DNA of 64,000 nucleotides from Kribbella italica (GCF_014205135.1 NZ_JACHMY010000001.1:7254001-7318000); one strand, 5' to 3'; shown: positions 26,165 to 35,485, counted from the stretch's first letter. Notes: generated by a model from the letters alone, not told the origin. Made by a program: numbers and translations.

Positions 26165-27967
26165 TCAGGTGGCCAGCCGGCCGATCCGCTTCTTGGTCTC
26201 GACCGCTTCGGCCTCCTGGACCTTCCACAGCTCCTCGTCGAGGAGTTCGATGGTGTCGACCGGCTTGTCGCGCTCGTCCTTACGGCGCCGGTTGTTCATC
26301 GGCATCATCGGGAACGCACCGGGCAGCTCCCGGCCCGCCTTACCGCGCAGCCCGACCGGCACGCCCGGCGTGTCGTCGTCCTGGCCCTTCCGCTTGCGGT
26401 TCACCGGCCGGATCGCGCCGGTCCCCGCTTTGCCACCACGACTGTTGCCGCCGGCACCGGCTCCACCGCCGGCCATCGGCGGCATCATCGGGGGCGTCCC
26501 GCCGCCCGCACCCACCGCGGCACCGGCTGCCGCCGTACCGAACGGTGAGCCCGGCGCTGCCGGAGCCCGGCCCGCGCCGGTCTGGTTGGGGGCGACCGCC
26601 TGCTCGCCCGCCCGAGGGATCATCTGATCGCCACGGACGTCGCCTCCGGCCTTGCCGAGCCCGAGCTCACCGGCGCCACCACCGCCGCGAAGGTTGCCGA
26701 GCCCGCCACCTCCGCCGGTGCCGTTGATTCCGCTGCTGCCGAGACCACCGGTGCCGATGGTCCCCAGACCGCCCTTGCCCACCGGCGGCAGCGGGCCGGC
26801 CGGCGGCCTGGGAGGCCGGTTGTTCAGCGAGCCCGAACCGTTGGTGCCGGAACCGATGGGCGCCAACGGTAGCCCGCCGTTGGGCGGCAGCGGTAGCCCG
26901 CCGTTGGGCGGCAACGGCAGCCCACCGTTGGGCGGTAGCGGCGGCGTCGGGAGCCCCGGACCGCCGCCGGGAGGCATCGGTACCCCTCCAGGCGACAGCC
27001 TGGACAGCTCGGTGCCACCAGGCCCACCACCGGCCGGACCACCCGGTCCACCGGCAGGACCACCTGGTCCGCCGGCCGGGCCACCTGGCCCACCAGCAGG
27101 ACCGCCCGGTCCACCAGCGGGGCCACCTGGTCCGCCGGCAGGACCGCCCGGTCCGCCAGCGGGGCCGCCCGGTCCACCGGCAGGTGCATCAGCAGGACCG
27201 CCGGCAGGACCACCTGGTCCACCCGCCGGGCCGCCCGGACCACCTGCAGGCCCTGCCGGCGTTCCAGCGGCAGACGGAGCGGCCGGGCCGCCGGGACCAC
27301 CGAGGCCGTTGTCGGCTCCCGGTCCGTCCCACTTCATGCTGCCGGCGGTGTTGACGATCTGATCGCCGGTCGTGGTGTAGATGGTCGCCAGCAGGTTCAT
27401 GTCCTGCCCGAGGGGAGCAACCAGCTGCTGGACGCCCCGCACCGCTTCCTGCTCCTGCTCGGCGGTGAGTGCTCCGCCCGCACTCAGGAAGCTGTCGATC
27501 TCGGTGAAGTAGCCGTCCACCTGTGGCTTGACCGTGTCGGCCTGTTGCGCGACCCTGCCGATGTACTCGATCACCGGCGTCAGTTGACTGGCCACACCGC
27601 CGGCGGACCTGGGGTTCGCCCCACCGCCGTGCTGCGCCGGGGCTCCGCCCGGACGCGCGGTGGAACCTCCGTCGCCCATCTTGCCCGCGGCGTCGGCCAG
27701 TGAGGTGGCCGACCGTTCGGCCGCCGACCGGAACAGACCCGAGTCCGCCGGGGTCAGCCACTGGTCGAGCAGTTCGCCGGAGACCGTGCGCATGCTGCCC
27801 ATGGCGTCGATGGTCCCGATGCCGGCCTGGTTCCACATGTCCTTCGACGTGGTCAGCGGTCCGGCGAGGCTGCGCTCGGCCAGGGCGGTGTCGATCAGTT
27901 TCTGGACGGCCGGCTTGACGGTTGCGAGGGTCTGGGCCGCGTTCACTGCTGCTAGGTAGTCCGCCAT
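26165..27967 (-). CDS. PPE-like/WXG-type secretion substrate with collagen-like Gly-Pro repeats
   Basis: A 600-aa protein. The helical N-terminal about 290 residues contain W-based turns (DMWNQAGIG and MKWDGPGAD, the latter a W-x-G motif) as in ESX substrates. A Gly/Pro/Ala region (about 240-330) of tandem GGPGGPA units, then PNGGLPLP repeats and Gly-rich low complexity, follow. A conserved-looking basic/acidic C-terminus (DTPGVPVGLRGKAGRELPGA, VDTIELLDEELW) closes the protein. It is encoded 9 nt after the small WXG-like gene, in the same order as ESX substrate pairs. ATG 27967 has GAGGAG close upstream; GTG 27970 is an alternative. It is probably secreted or surface-exposed; the function is unknown. 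Confidence 0.75.
   Translation of the reverse strand: MADYLAAVNAAQTLATVKPAVQKLIDTALAERSLAGPLTTSKDMWNQAGIGTIDAMGSMRTVSGELLDQWLTPADSGLFRSAAERSATSLADAAGKMGDGGSTARPGGAPAQHGGGANPRSAGGVASQLTPVIEYIGRVAQQADTVKPQVDGYFTEIDSFLSAGGALTAEQEQEAVRGVQQLVAPLGQDMNLLATIYTTTGDQIVNTAGSMKWDGPGADNGLGGPGGPAAPSAAGTPAGPAGGPGGPAGGPGGPAGGPADAPAGGPGGPAGGPGGPAGGPGGPAGGPGGPAGGPGGPAGGPGGPAGGPGGPAGGGPGGTELSRLSPGGVPMPPGGGPGLPTPPLPPNGGLPLPPNGGLPLPPNGGLPLAPIGSGTNGSGSLNNRPPRPPAGPLPPVGKGGLGTIGTGGLGSSGINGTGGGGGLGNLRGGGGAGELGLGKAGGDVRGDQMIPRAGEQAVAPNQTGAGRAPAAPGSPFGTAAAGAAVGAGGGTPPMMPPMAGGGAGAGGNSRGGKAGTGAIRPVNRKRKGQDDDTPGVPVGLRGKAGRELPGAFPMMPMNNRRRKDERDKPVDTIELLDEELWKVQEAEAVETKKRIGRLAT
26866..26950 (-). repeat. Tandem 24-nt repeats (PNGGLPLP units)
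   Basis: About three to four near-identical 24-nt units encode PNGGLPLP within the PPE-like gene. Protein-level low complexity, no sign of mobility. Confidence 0.8.
27030..27255 (-). repeat. Tandem 21-nt collagen-like repeats (GGPGGPA units)
   Basis: About ten 21-nt units encode GGPGGPA in the PPE-like gene, interrupted once by ADAP. The third-position variation between units suggests an old, selected repeat rather than a recent slippage product. Confidence 0.85.
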
Positions 27968-27976
27968 CACTCCTCC

Positions 27977-28348
27977 TCAGACGCCGCTCGGACCGAACGC
28001 CGGGTTGTTGGGAACCGGCTGGTTGTTCGCCTCGAGGAGCGGGTTCATGATCCCGACCTGACGGTTGATCGTGCCGTCGTACTGCTCACCGATGGCTCCG
28101 ACCGCCTTCCGGTAGCCGACCATCCCGTCCATGGTCTTGGTCATGAACTGCGCGAGCTGGTCCCGCGCCTGGCGCTCCTTGCCGAGGAACGCGACGCCTT
28201 CGGCCATCCCGCCGGCCGGCGCCTCGTACGTGGACCGGACTCCCGCCTCGGCCACGCTGGTCCCGAACGCCTGGGCGGTGGCGTCCATCCCGGTCGTGAA
28301 TCTGTTGAAGGCCGCCGTGTCCTTGACATGGATTCTGTCTTCGCTCAT
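27977..28348 (-). CDS. Small WXG100/Esx-like protein
   Basis: A 123-aa helical protein without signal peptide or membrane segment. It lies between eccC and the PPE-like gene on the same strand with AAGGAG 5 nt before ATG 28348. Length, helical heptad-like pattern and position match an Esx-type substrate paired with the PPE-like protein. The strict W-x-G turn is absent; the turn region is YEAPAGGMAEGVAF. The C-terminus is Asn/Pro-rich and probably flexible. Confidence 0.7.
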   Translation of the reverse strand: MSEDRIHVKDTAAFNRFTTGMDATAQAFGTSVAEAGVRSTYEAPAGGMAEGVAFLGKERQARDQLAQFMTKTMDGMVGYRKAVGAIGEQYDGTINRQVGIMNPLLEANNQPVPNNPAFGPSGV

Positions 28349-28403
28349 CGAATCTCCTTGGGGTGAGTAGCACGGCCGGGCGACCGTGCCGGCGAAACCG
28401 GCG

Positions 28404-31400
28404 TCACTGCTCCTGGTCGTCCGCCGGGGGATGGGTCAGCTGGATGAGCTGACTGTCGCCCTGCCGGTTGACCAGGAAGCCCCGGCCGGGTGGCAGCGGC
28501 TGGGCGCGCAGGCCGCCGAGCAGGATGCCCTCGTCGCGGCTGCCGGACAGCTGCAGCCCGGGCGACCCGACCGCGCGGATCTTGGCCAGCACCGGTTCGA
28601 ACAGGCCGCGCATCGCGCCGCCGGTCCGCCGGGCCGCGTAGATCCGCAACCCGATGTCGGCCGCCTGCGGGATGTAGGGCAGCAACGGCATCAACGGATG
28701 CCCGTCGCCGGTGGCGACCATGTCGTAGTCGTCGATCAGGACGAACACGTCCGGCCCCTGCCACCAGGAGCGGTCCCGGAGTTGCTGCGGGGTGATGTCC
28801 GGCCCGGGCAGCCGCTCCTCCAGGATCTGGACCAGCCGCTGGATCAGGTTCTCGGTGACCTGGTGGCCGGTGCCGTAGCCCAGCAGGTTGGGGCCCTCGA
28901 CCGACCCGAGCATGCTGCGGCGGTGATCGATGACCAGCACACACGCCTCCGCAGGGGTGTAGGTCTCCGAGATCCGCCGGCACAGCGTGCGCAGGAAGCC
29001 GGTCTTGCCCGACCCGGTGTCGCCGAGCAGGATGAACGTCGGGTTGGCGTTCGGGTCGAGGAGCACCGGCTGGAGACTGCGCTCGGCCACGGCGACCGCC
29101 AGCCCGGCCTCCTGCGAGCTCGCTCCGTTTCCGGCCTCGTACGGTACGTCGGGCGGCAGCAGCCTGACCTCCGGCGCCGCCTGCCCCGGCCAGGCCTCCG
29201 CCACGGTCCGGACCAGTTCGGCCAGGCCGACCGACACGCGCTCCTCGCCCTGCGGCTCGGACAGGCGTGGTGCGGCAGTGATGAACTGGTGCCGACCGGT
29301 CATGATGCCGCGCCCCGGCGCTCGCTCCGGCACCAGCGCGGCCGCCCGCCGGTCCACCATCGAGTCGATGGGGTCACCGATCCGCAGCTCCAGCTTGGTG
29401 CCGCACAGGTCGCGAACGTTGGTCCGCAGGTCGAACCAGCGCGCCACGCTCACCATCAGGTGCACGCCGTACGCCAGCCCGCGGGTCGCGATGTCGGCGA
29501 GCAGCTGCTCCAGGTCCTCGAAGTCGTTGCGGATCGTCGCCCACCCGTCGACCACCAGGAACACGTCGCCGTACGGATGGTCGGCGAGCTCGCCCTGTCG
29601 GCGGCGTTCCCGGTAGGTCTCCATGCTGTCGATGCCGAGCTGGGCGAAGGTCTTCTCCCGTTCGGCCACGATGCCGAGCACCTCGATCACACTCCGCCGT
29701 ACGGCGTTGACGTCCTGACGTCCGGCCACCGAGCCGACGTGCGGCAGGTCGCGGACGCCGGTCAGCACGCCACCACCGAAGTCGAGGCAGTAGAACTGGA
29801 CGTCGCGCGGTGAGTGGGTCAGGGCGAGACCGGTGATCAGGGTGACCAGGGTGGTGCTCTTGCCGCTCTGCACCGAGCCGGCCACCGCGACGTGCCCGCC
29901 GCCGGCGGACAGGTCGAGCAGCAGCGGGTCACGCCGCTGCTCGAGCGGGCGGTCCACGATGCCGGCGACGGTCTGCAGCCGGCCCGGCTGGAACCTGCCG
30001 ATGGGGAAGTCCGTCGGCCCGGTGGGCAGGACAGTGCCGAGCGCGGGCGCCTTGTCGAGCGGCGCCAGCCAGATCTGGTGCGCCGGAGTGCCCTTGCCCT
30101 CGAACCGGTCGACCAAGACGTCCATCAGGCTCTCGCCGACCGCCTCGTCGAAGACACCGTCCGGGTCGGGCTGCTTCTCGTCCTGCTCCTCCTCGACGAC
30201 CGGCGCGACGTAGCCGCTGGAGTAGTCGAGCAGTTCTACGGTCCGGTCACCCATCGACGGCAGCGCGCCAGGCACCGGACGCCGGTGAACACCGGACACG
30301 TACGCCGAGCGGAAGCGGTCCATCTGCTCGGTCCCCACCCGGAGGAACCCGTGACCCGGTGCTCGCGGCAGGTGGAAGGCGTCGTTCACGCCGAGCACCG
30401 TCCGGCTGTCGATGTCGGAGAAGGTCCGCAGTCCGATCCGGAACGACAGATGCGTCTCCAGACCGCGCAGGCGGCCTTCCTCCAGCCGCTGGCTGGCGAG
30501 CAGCAGGTGTACGCCGAGCGATCGTCCCACCCGGCCGATCTGCACGAACATGTCGATGAAGTCGGGCCTGGCGGTCAGCAGCTCGCTGAACTCGTCACAG
30601 ATGACCAGCAGCGTGGGGACCTCCTCCAGCGGCGCTCCCGCCGCCCGGGCCTTCTCGTAGTCACGCAGCGACGAGAAGTTGCCTGCGGCCCGTAGAAGTT
30701 CCTGGCGGCGGAGCAGCTCGCCGTTGATGGCGTCGGCCATCCGGTCGACCAGGTGCAACTCCTCGGCCAGGTTGGTGATCACCGCGCTGGTGTGCGGCAG
30801 CTTGTCCAGCCGGGTGAAGGTCGCGCCGCCCTTGAAGTCGACCAGCGCGAAGTTCAGCGACCTCGGCGGGTGGGTGATCGCCAGCGCCAGGACCAGCGTG
30901 CGCAGCAGCTCGCTCTTGCCCGAACCGGTGGCGCCGATCAGCAGGCCGTGCGGCCCCATCCCTTCCTGCGCGGACTCCTTGAGATCCAGCTCGATCGGCT
31001 GCCCGTCCGACCGCAGACCGAACCGGACCCGCAGCCGGTCGCGACTCGGCCGGGGCAGCCAGGTGTCCTCGGGGTCGAAGTCGAACGGGTCGCCGAGCTC
31101 GAGCAGCTCGGCCAGCCCGAGGTCGGCGCTGAGCGGCTGCTCGCCGTGCACACCGGCGGTGAGCCGCAGCGGAGCGAGCTGCCGGGCCAGGCCCTCGGCG
31201 GTGACCAGGTCCAGGGGGTCGGCCTGGCCGATCCGCTCCGCGCCGTCCATCGTCTCCGCGTGCAGGGTGCCGTCGGCCTCGAGATCGAGACTGATGGCGC
31301 TGGTGTCGATCGCCCGCGGCGGCGGGAAGGTCAGGTCGACGACCGTCACGCCTTCCAGTCCGGGGCCTACCAGCAGATGATCGGACCCGTCCGCGTCCCC

Positions 31401-32369
31401 ACCGTCGAGGATGACCACCAGGTGCGGTCCGCTGACGGCACTGGCGGCGTCGGGGTCGAACCGGGGGCGGTTGGTCAGCAGGTCGTCGAGCATCGCTTCG
31501 AGCGCGGTGATCGACGGAGCGATCAACCGGATCGGTCCCAGTGCGTCGTTCCGCTCGGGGTGCAGGACGTGCGGCAGCCACTTGGCCCAGTCCCAGTCGT
31601 CCCTGCGGTCGGCGCTCGTGCAGATCGCGATCCGTAGGTTGTCCGGGGCGTGCAGGCAGGCCAGTTGCGCGACCATGGCCCGCGCCATGGACTGCGACCG
31701 GTCCTCGTCACCCGGCAGATAGATCCGCGCGAATCCGGTCACGGCGATCGCCAGCGGCAGGTTCGACACCGCGGCGTACGTCGAAACGAACCGGCGCAGG
31801 GCCAGGGCCGACAAGGGCTCGAGCCGTTCCAGCGGCTGGGTGTCCGGCGGGACGATCGTGGTCGCCGGTCCCTGCTTGCCGATGCCGATCCGGGTGACGC
31901 CGAAGTCCGCGTCGTCCCGGCGGCGCTCCCACAACCGGTAGCTGCCGGCCACGGCCCACAGCGACGCCGGATCGGGATGCAGGTAGTGCAGGGCCTCGCG
32001 CTGCTGGCCGACCGAGCGGCCGAGGCGCAACCGCTGCTGGGCCAGATGGCGCAGGTAGGTCCGCCGGGCCTGTCCCATCTCGACCTTGCCCGCACCGCTG
32101 CCGCGGGAGAACACGGAGAGCACGATCATCCCGATCATCGCCAGGCCGAACAACCCGAAGATCACGTACCGCAGGCTGCTGGCGATGCTGCCGGAGAACA
32201 TCAGCATCATCGCGCCCATCATCGCCACCATCGGCAGCACCATCAGCATCTGCGCCCACTGCCGCCCGGCCGGCTCCGGGACCTCGGGTGGTGCCTCCAG
32301 CAACAACTCGCCGCCGGGCAGTTCGGGCGCCGGGCGCCGCATCGGGCGGCGGACCACCACTGTCGCCAT
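28404..32369 (-). CDS. eccC: Type VII secretion ATPase EccC (fused EccCa/EccCb)
   Basis: A 1,321-aa FtsK/SpoIIIE-family motor of the ESX system. Two N-terminal membrane helices (about 38-85) precede a DUF-type stalk and three ATPase domains. All three Walker A Lys are present: K485 (GATGSGKS), K837 (GSVQSGKS) and K1122 (GDTGSGKT). Walker B-like segments are LLVICDEFSELL, VFLVVDGW and VFVLIDDYD. In many mycobacteria EccCa and EccCb are separate; here they are one chain. ATG 32369 is chosen because GGAGG lies 6 nt upstream; TTG 32375 is the alternative. First gene of the minus-strand eccC/Esx-like/PPE-like operon. Confidence 0.96.
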   Translation of the reverse strand: MATVVVRRPMRRPAPELPGGELLLEAPPEVPEPAGRQWAQMLMVLPMVAMMGAMMLMFSGSIASSLRYVIFGLFGLAMIGMIVLSVFSRGSGAGKVEMGQARRTYLRHLAQQRLRLGRSVGQQREALHYLHPDPASLWAVAGSYRLWERRRDDADFGVTRIGIGKQGPATTIVPPDTQPLERLEPLSALALRRFVSTYAAVSNLPLAIAVTGFARIYLPGDEDRSQSMARAMVAQLACLHAPDNLRIAICTSADRRDDWDWAKWLPHVLHPERNDALGPIRLIAPSITALEAMLDDLLTNRPRFDPDAASAVSGPHLVVILDGGDADGSDHLLVGPGLEGVTVVDLTFPPPRAIDTSAISLDLEADGTLHAETMDGAERIGQADPLDLVTAEGLARQLAPLRLTAGVHGEQPLSADLGLAELLELGDPFDFDPEDTWLPRPSRDRLRVRFGLRSDGQPIELDLKESAQEGMGPHGLLIGATGSGKSELLRTLVLALAITHPPRSLNFALVDFKGGATFTRLDKLPHTSAVITNLAEELHLVDRMADAINGELLRRQELLRAAGNFSSLRDYEKARAAGAPLEEVPTLLVICDEFSELLTARPDFIDMFVQIGRVGRSLGVHLLLASQRLEEGRLRGLETHLSFRIGLRTFSDIDSRTVLGVNDAFHLPRAPGHGFLRVGTEQMDRFRSAYVSGVHRRPVPGALPSMGDRTVELLDYSSGYVAPVVEEEQDEKQPDPDGVFDEAVGESLMDVLVDRFEGKGTPAHQIWLAPLDKAPALGTVLPTGPTDFPIGRFQPGRLQTVAGIVDRPLEQRRDPLLLDLSAGGGHVAVAGSVQSGKSTTLVTLITGLALTHSPRDVQFYCLDFGGGVLTGVRDLPHVGSVAGRQDVNAVRRSVIEVLGIVAEREKTFAQLGIDSMETYRERRRQGELADHPYGDVFLVVDGWATIRNDFEDLEQLLADIATRGLAYGVHLMVSVARWFDLRTNVRDLCGTKLELRIGDPIDSMVDRRAAALVPERAPGRGIMTGRHQFITAAPRLSEPQGEERVSVGLAELVRTVAEAWPGQAAPEVRLLPPDVPYEAGNGASSQEAGLAVAVAERSLQPVLLDPNANPTFILLGDTGSGKTGFLRTLCRRISETYTPAEACVLVIDHRRSMLGSVEGPNLLGYGTGHQVTENLIQRLVQILEERLPGPDITPQQLRDRSWWQGPDVFVLIDDYDMVATGDGHPLMPLLPYIPQAADIGLRIYAARRTGGAMRGLFEPVLAKIRAVGSPGLQLSGSRDEGILLGGLRAQPLPPGRGFLVNRQGDSQLIQLTHPPADDQEQ

Positions 32370-32447
32370 CGTCAACCTCCACCGGTTCGATCCGATCCGC
32401 TCCGATCATCACGCGCCTGGTAGGAGGCCGGTCCCCGGTGGCAGGAA

Positions 32448-32462
32448 GGTGCCGTCGGCACC
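32448..32462. promoter_or_regulatory. Palindrome in eccC / WXG100 divergent control region
   Basis: GGTGCCGTCGGCACC is a perfect 7-1-7 palindrome about 60-75 nt before the WXG100 start and 80-95 nt before the eccC start. It is a candidate operator for the divergent promoters, or a small hairpin. No matching regulator can be assigned from the window. Confidence 0.35.
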
Positions 32463-32523
32463 GGGGCGGGGCCGGTGCTCCCTACGTTGGCGTAGACGTA
32501 CCACCACCAGGAAGGAGCAGGGG

Positions 32524-32835
32524 ATGAGCGACTTCATCCAGGGTTTCACCGAGAGCATGGCCCAGCACGCCAGCCGGACCGGCGCGTACGGGCAGGACCT
32601 GACCGGTAACGCGACCCGGGCGGCCTCGACCACGATGGACCTGAACGGCTCGTGGCGCGGACCGGGCTACACCGCCGCCGCGGCGGTCGGTGACGGCTGG
32701 CAGGGCGGTGTCCGTCCGCACCACGCGCGGGTGGAGAACCGGTCCGCCGGTGTCTCGAACATCAGCTCGCAGTACGACAACAACATCTCCAACAACGTCC
32801 AGACGGCGAACAGCGTCGGCGCGCTGCTCGCCTGA
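32524..32835 (+). CDS. WXG100 family protein (Esx-like)
   Basis: A 103-aa helix-turn-helix hairpin type protein. The W-x-G turn is NGSWRGPGYTAAA and the size is standard for WXG100. AAGGAG lies 7 nt before ATG 32524. It is followed 32 nt later by a second small gene of the same type, so the products probably form a secreted heterodimer through the EccBCDE complex. The frame extends upstream but the ribosome site and the family length fix this start. Confidence 0.85.
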   Translation: MSDFIQGFTESMAQHASRTGAYGQDLTGNATRAASTTMDLNGSWRGPGYTAAAAVGDGWQGGVRPHHARVENRSAGVSNISSQYDNNISNNVQTANSVGALLA

Positions 32836-32867
32836 CCGGAGAACCGCACACAGGAAGGAGTCTCTCG

Positions 32868-33164
32868 ATGCCGGAGATCTACCAGCAGTTCGGCGGCATG
32901 GACATGTCGTCGCAGGCCCTGCGGGGCATCTCGACGGACCGCACCATGATGGCCGAGGACGAGTTGCGCGCGGCGCAGAACCTCGCCAGCAGCGAGTGGA
33001 TGGACAGCGCGTCGGACCAGCACTTCTCGGTGACCCACCAGGAGGTGAACGGAACCCTGGAGGCCGCGGACCACTCGCAGCGTCAGTCCACCGCCTGGAG
33101 CCAGTGCTCCGCGGACGGTGCCAGCACGCTGGCCACCTGCCGGGGGATCGCAGCCAGCCTGTAG
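32868..33164 (+). CDS. WXG100-like partner protein
   Basis: A 98-aa helical protein with AGGAAGGAG upstream of ATG 32868. The turn (SSEWMDSASDQHF) has the Trp but not the strict Gly, as in many partner Esx proteins. It has two Cys near the end (WSQCSADG, ATCRG), unusual in the family. Paired with the preceding WXG100 gene and followed by a strong hairpin terminator. Confidence 0.75.
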   Translation: MPEIYQQFGGMDMSSQALRGISTDRTMMAEDELRAAQNLASSEWMDSASDQHFSVTHQEVNGTLEAADHSQRQSTAWSQCSADGASTLATCRGIAASL

Positions 33165-33177
33165 TCCCCGTACGGCG

Positions 33178-33210
33178 AAGGCCTCGGCCGGATGTTCCGG
33201 TCGGGGCCTT
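33178..33210 (+). terminator. Hairpin terminator after the WXG100 pair
   Basis: A 15-bp stem (33178-33192 with 33196-33210, two G-U pairs) and a TGT loop, 13 nt after the stop at 33164. Ends in CCTTTCC. Confidence 0.8.
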
Positions 33211-33248
33211 TCCGTGTGCGACCAGCCGGAGAGCGGGCCGAACGGGGG

Positions 33249-33290
33249 GCCGGGCCCGGGACAGGGAATCTCCTGGTCCTCGGGCCCGGC
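33249..33290. terminator. Second hairpin, facing the mycosin gene
   Basis: GCCGGGCCCG (33249-33258) pairs with CGGGCCCGGC (33281-33290), and the stem can extend inward with bulges (GGAC/GTCC). It lies just beyond the stop of the minus-strand mycosin gene and probably terminates that transcript. Confidence 0.6.
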
Positions 33291-33305
33291 TCGGCTTCGG
33301 TGGTC

Positions 33306-34622
33306 TCAGTCGGCGCGAGCGAACAGCCGCTCGGGAGGCAGTTCGGCCTCCGGGTCCTGCCGCCGGCGGACGATGTCCGATCGACCGGCGGTCCAGCGCC
33401 GGCGGTGCCCGGCGATCAGCAGCGCGCTGACCACGACGATCACGCCCGTGCCGCCGGCCGCCAGGCCGGTCATCCAGCGCGCCTCGGAACCGGTCGTCCG
33501 CCACCAGGCCGCCACGGCGAGCGCTTCGTGGTCCGGCGGCGCCTCCTGCATCGGTGCCAGCTCGCGGGCCACCGTACCGATCATCGCCTCGGTCACCGCG
33601 CGGTAGGGATCGACGATGCCGGCGCCGTACTGGAGGCTGTCCACGCCGCCGCGCGCCGGAGTGGCGGTCGCCTTGAGCCGCTGGATCACCTGCGCCGCGG
33701 TCATCTTCGGGTACGCCGCCCTCACCAGCGCGGCGCTGCCGGCGACGAAGGGCGCGGCGAAACTGGTGCCGTCGGAGTAGGCGTGACCGGTCTGGCGGGT
33801 GGCCGTCAGCACCGAACCTCCCGGTGCCATCAGGTCGACGTACGGACCGTACTGCGAGGCCGACATCCGGGCGCCGCCGTTGTCGATCGCACCCACCCCG
33901 AGCACTCCTGGGTACTGGGCGGGGTAGGAGGGCAGGACGCCGGGCGCATTGCCCTGGCGGTTGCCGACGGCGGCGACCACGACGACGTCCTTGGCGACGG
34001 CGTACGCGACCGCCGCCCGGACCGGCGCCTGGTCCTGGTCGCCCGCCATCGACAGGTTCATCACCCGCGCGCCCTGGTCGACGGCGTACCGAATGCCGCG
34101 GGCAAGGATCTGCGGGTCGATCAGCTGGGCCTGTCCGGTCTGCCCGACCTCCCGATCGCTCACGCGGACCGGAAGGATCCGGGCGCCGGGGGCAACGCCC
34201 TGGAAGCCGATGCCGGGGACCCGGTCGGCCGCGATGATGCTGGCCACTCCGGTCCCGTGGGAGACACAGTCGTAGTTCCCGGGCAGCGAGCCGACCAGGT
34301 AGAAGTCGCGACCCCGCAGGACCTTGCCGGACCGGCGAAGCTGAGGGTGGTCGGCGTCGACTCCGGAGTCCACCACGGCGACGGTCACCCCGCTGCCGGT
34401 GCTGAACGGCCAAGCGCGCTGGGGCATCAGCACTTCCTGGGCCCAGGGCAACAGTCGCTCGGCCGGTCGGCCGGGTTCGGGGTTGTTGCAGGCTCCGCGG
34501 GGTGGTTGCGCCGAGGCGGGCAGGACCGCCGGGCCGGCCGACAGGGCGATCGCCGACATCAGCAGGACCGGAACGCGCCACCTCTTCTTCACCCTTCGAT
34601 GGTCCTCGAACGCCCGAGCCAC
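33306..34622 (-). CDS. mycP: Mycosin, type VII secretion-associated S8 serine protease
   Basis: A 438-aa subtilisin-like protease. An N-terminal signal sequence (WRVPVLLMSAIALSAGPAVL, then PASA-QP) is followed by the S8 domain with the full triad: D85 (VAVVDSGVDADH), H122 (SHGTGVAS) and S287 (SDGTSFAAP), plus the oxyanion Asn (VGNRQGN). One C-terminal helix (GTGVIVVVSALLIAGHRRRW) anchors it. Mycosins are membrane-bound proteases required for ESX stability. The start is uncertain: GTG 34622 gives an N-extension of 10 residues, and GTG 34592 would start right at the signal peptide but has almost no spacing to its GAAGG. Confidence 0.93.
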   Translation of the reverse strand: MARAFEDHRRVKKRWRVPVLLMSAIALSAGPAVLPASAQPPRGACNNPEPGRPAERLLPWAQEVLMPQRAWPFSTGSGVTVAVVDSGVDADHPQLRRSGKVLRGRDFYLVGSLPGNYDCVSHGTGVASIIAADRVPGIGFQGVAPGARILPVRVSDREVGQTGQAQLIDPQILARGIRYAVDQGARVMNLSMAGDQDQAPVRAAVAYAVAKDVVVVAAVGNRQGNAPGVLPSYPAQYPGVLGVGAIDNGGARMSASQYGPYVDLMAPGGSVLTATRQTGHAYSDGTSFAAPFVAGSAALVRAAYPKMTAAQVIQRLKATATPARGGVDSLQYGAGIVDPYRAVTEAMIGTVARELAPMQEAPPDHEALAVAAWWRTTGSEARWMTGLAAGGTGVIVVVSALLIAGHRRRWTAGRSDIVRRRQDPEAELPPERLFARAD

Positions 34623-34711
34623 CCGGAGCCGATGGCCGGAAGCGGTCAGCCACCGTCCACGGGCTGCTCGGCCGGGGATAGTCGGCGGAGATCAGCGACC
34701 GAGGAGGCGGC

Positions 34712-35098
34712 ATGGTGTCTCGCGACGACCGAACGGCCGGGCAGTCATTGCTCGGCCAACTGGAGGAAGCCGACCGCAAGTTGCGGGAGTACCGGTCGAT
34801 CAGCAACGACACCGAGGGGACGGCACAGTCCCCGGACGGCCTGATCGAGGCCACCGTCGGCCTGTACGGCGAGGTGCGGGAGCTCGTCCTCGACCCGAGG
34901 ATCTACCGGACCGTGGATGCCACGGCGTTGGCCGAGGCCGTCCGGGACGTCATCAACAAGGCGGTCGGCGAGGCGCAGGCGACGGCGGCCGGTCAGTTGT
35001 CGTCGCTGCTGCCCGGCGGCCTGAGTGAGCCGTCGGACCTGGCCTTCGCACCACTGGACGCCGAACTGCGGAAGGCTCGTCGAGGAGGACTGTCATGA
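34712..35098 (+). CDS. YbaB/EbfC-like protein (EspL-type)
   Basis: A 128-aa protein with the YbaB/EbfC layout: an N-terminal helix (QLEEADRKLREYRSI), a central beta-hairpin (SPDGLIEATVGLYGEVRELV, then LDPRIYRT) and a C-terminal amphipathic helix (ALAEAVRDVINKAVGEAQAT). YbaB-like proteins recur in ESX loci (EspL in mycobacteria), where they are thought to act with substrates or nucleoid. The stop overlaps the start of the next small gene by 4 nt (ATGA). Confidence 0.75.
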   Translation: MVSRDDRTAGQSLLGQLEEADRKLREYRSISNDTEGTAQSPDGLIEATVGLYGEVRELVLDPRIYRTVDATALAEAVRDVINKAVGEAQATAAGQLSSLLPGGLSEPSDLAFAPLDAELRKARRGGLS

Positions 35099-35448
35099 GC
35101 GAAGGCCCGATCAACTTCGGTGGCGCCGGCGACATCGACATGCTGCCCACGGAGGCCCGCGCGGCGATGCGCCGGCTGCAGCAGGCCGGAACCGCCTTCG
35201 GCAATCGCTGGACCGTGCTCAGCACCGCGATCCGGACCGGTGAACTGGAGGCCAACACCGGCTTCGACACGCTGAGCAAGGGATTCCGCGATGCCTACAA
35301 CCCGGCGAAGGAGCCGATTCAGCAGGCGTCGGACGCCACCGGCGGCGCCGTCGGCGGGCTCGGTGCCCAGGGCAACCAGATCGTCGGCCAGTACGTCCAG
35401 TCCGCCCAACGCGACGCGGCGCGGATGCGCGCGGTCGGCGATCTCTGA
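35095..35448 (+). CDS. Small Esx/WXG-like protein upstream of giant effector
   Basis: A 117-aa helical protein whose start overlaps the YbaB-like stop by 4 nt. It has a turn with Trp (GTAFGNRWTVLSTAI) and a long second helix, with no signal peptide or membrane segment. Placement directly before the giant effector is the usual position of a co-secreted or chaperone-like small WXG partner. I infer that role from position and size. Confidence 0.7.
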   Translation: MSEGPINFGGAGDIDMLPTEARAAMRRLQQAGTAFGNRWTVLSTAIRTGELEANTGFDTLSKGFRDAYNPAKEPIQQASDATGGAVGGLGAQGNQIVGQYVQSAQRDAARMRAVGDL

Positions 35449-35485
35449 CCGGCGTGACGACGCGCGCTGAGCGGGACTCCTAGCC

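Noticed and set aside
27030..27255. Tandem repeats resembling a CRISPR array
   Set aside because: Units are in frame, of 21 nt without spacers, and encode Gly-Pro repeats.
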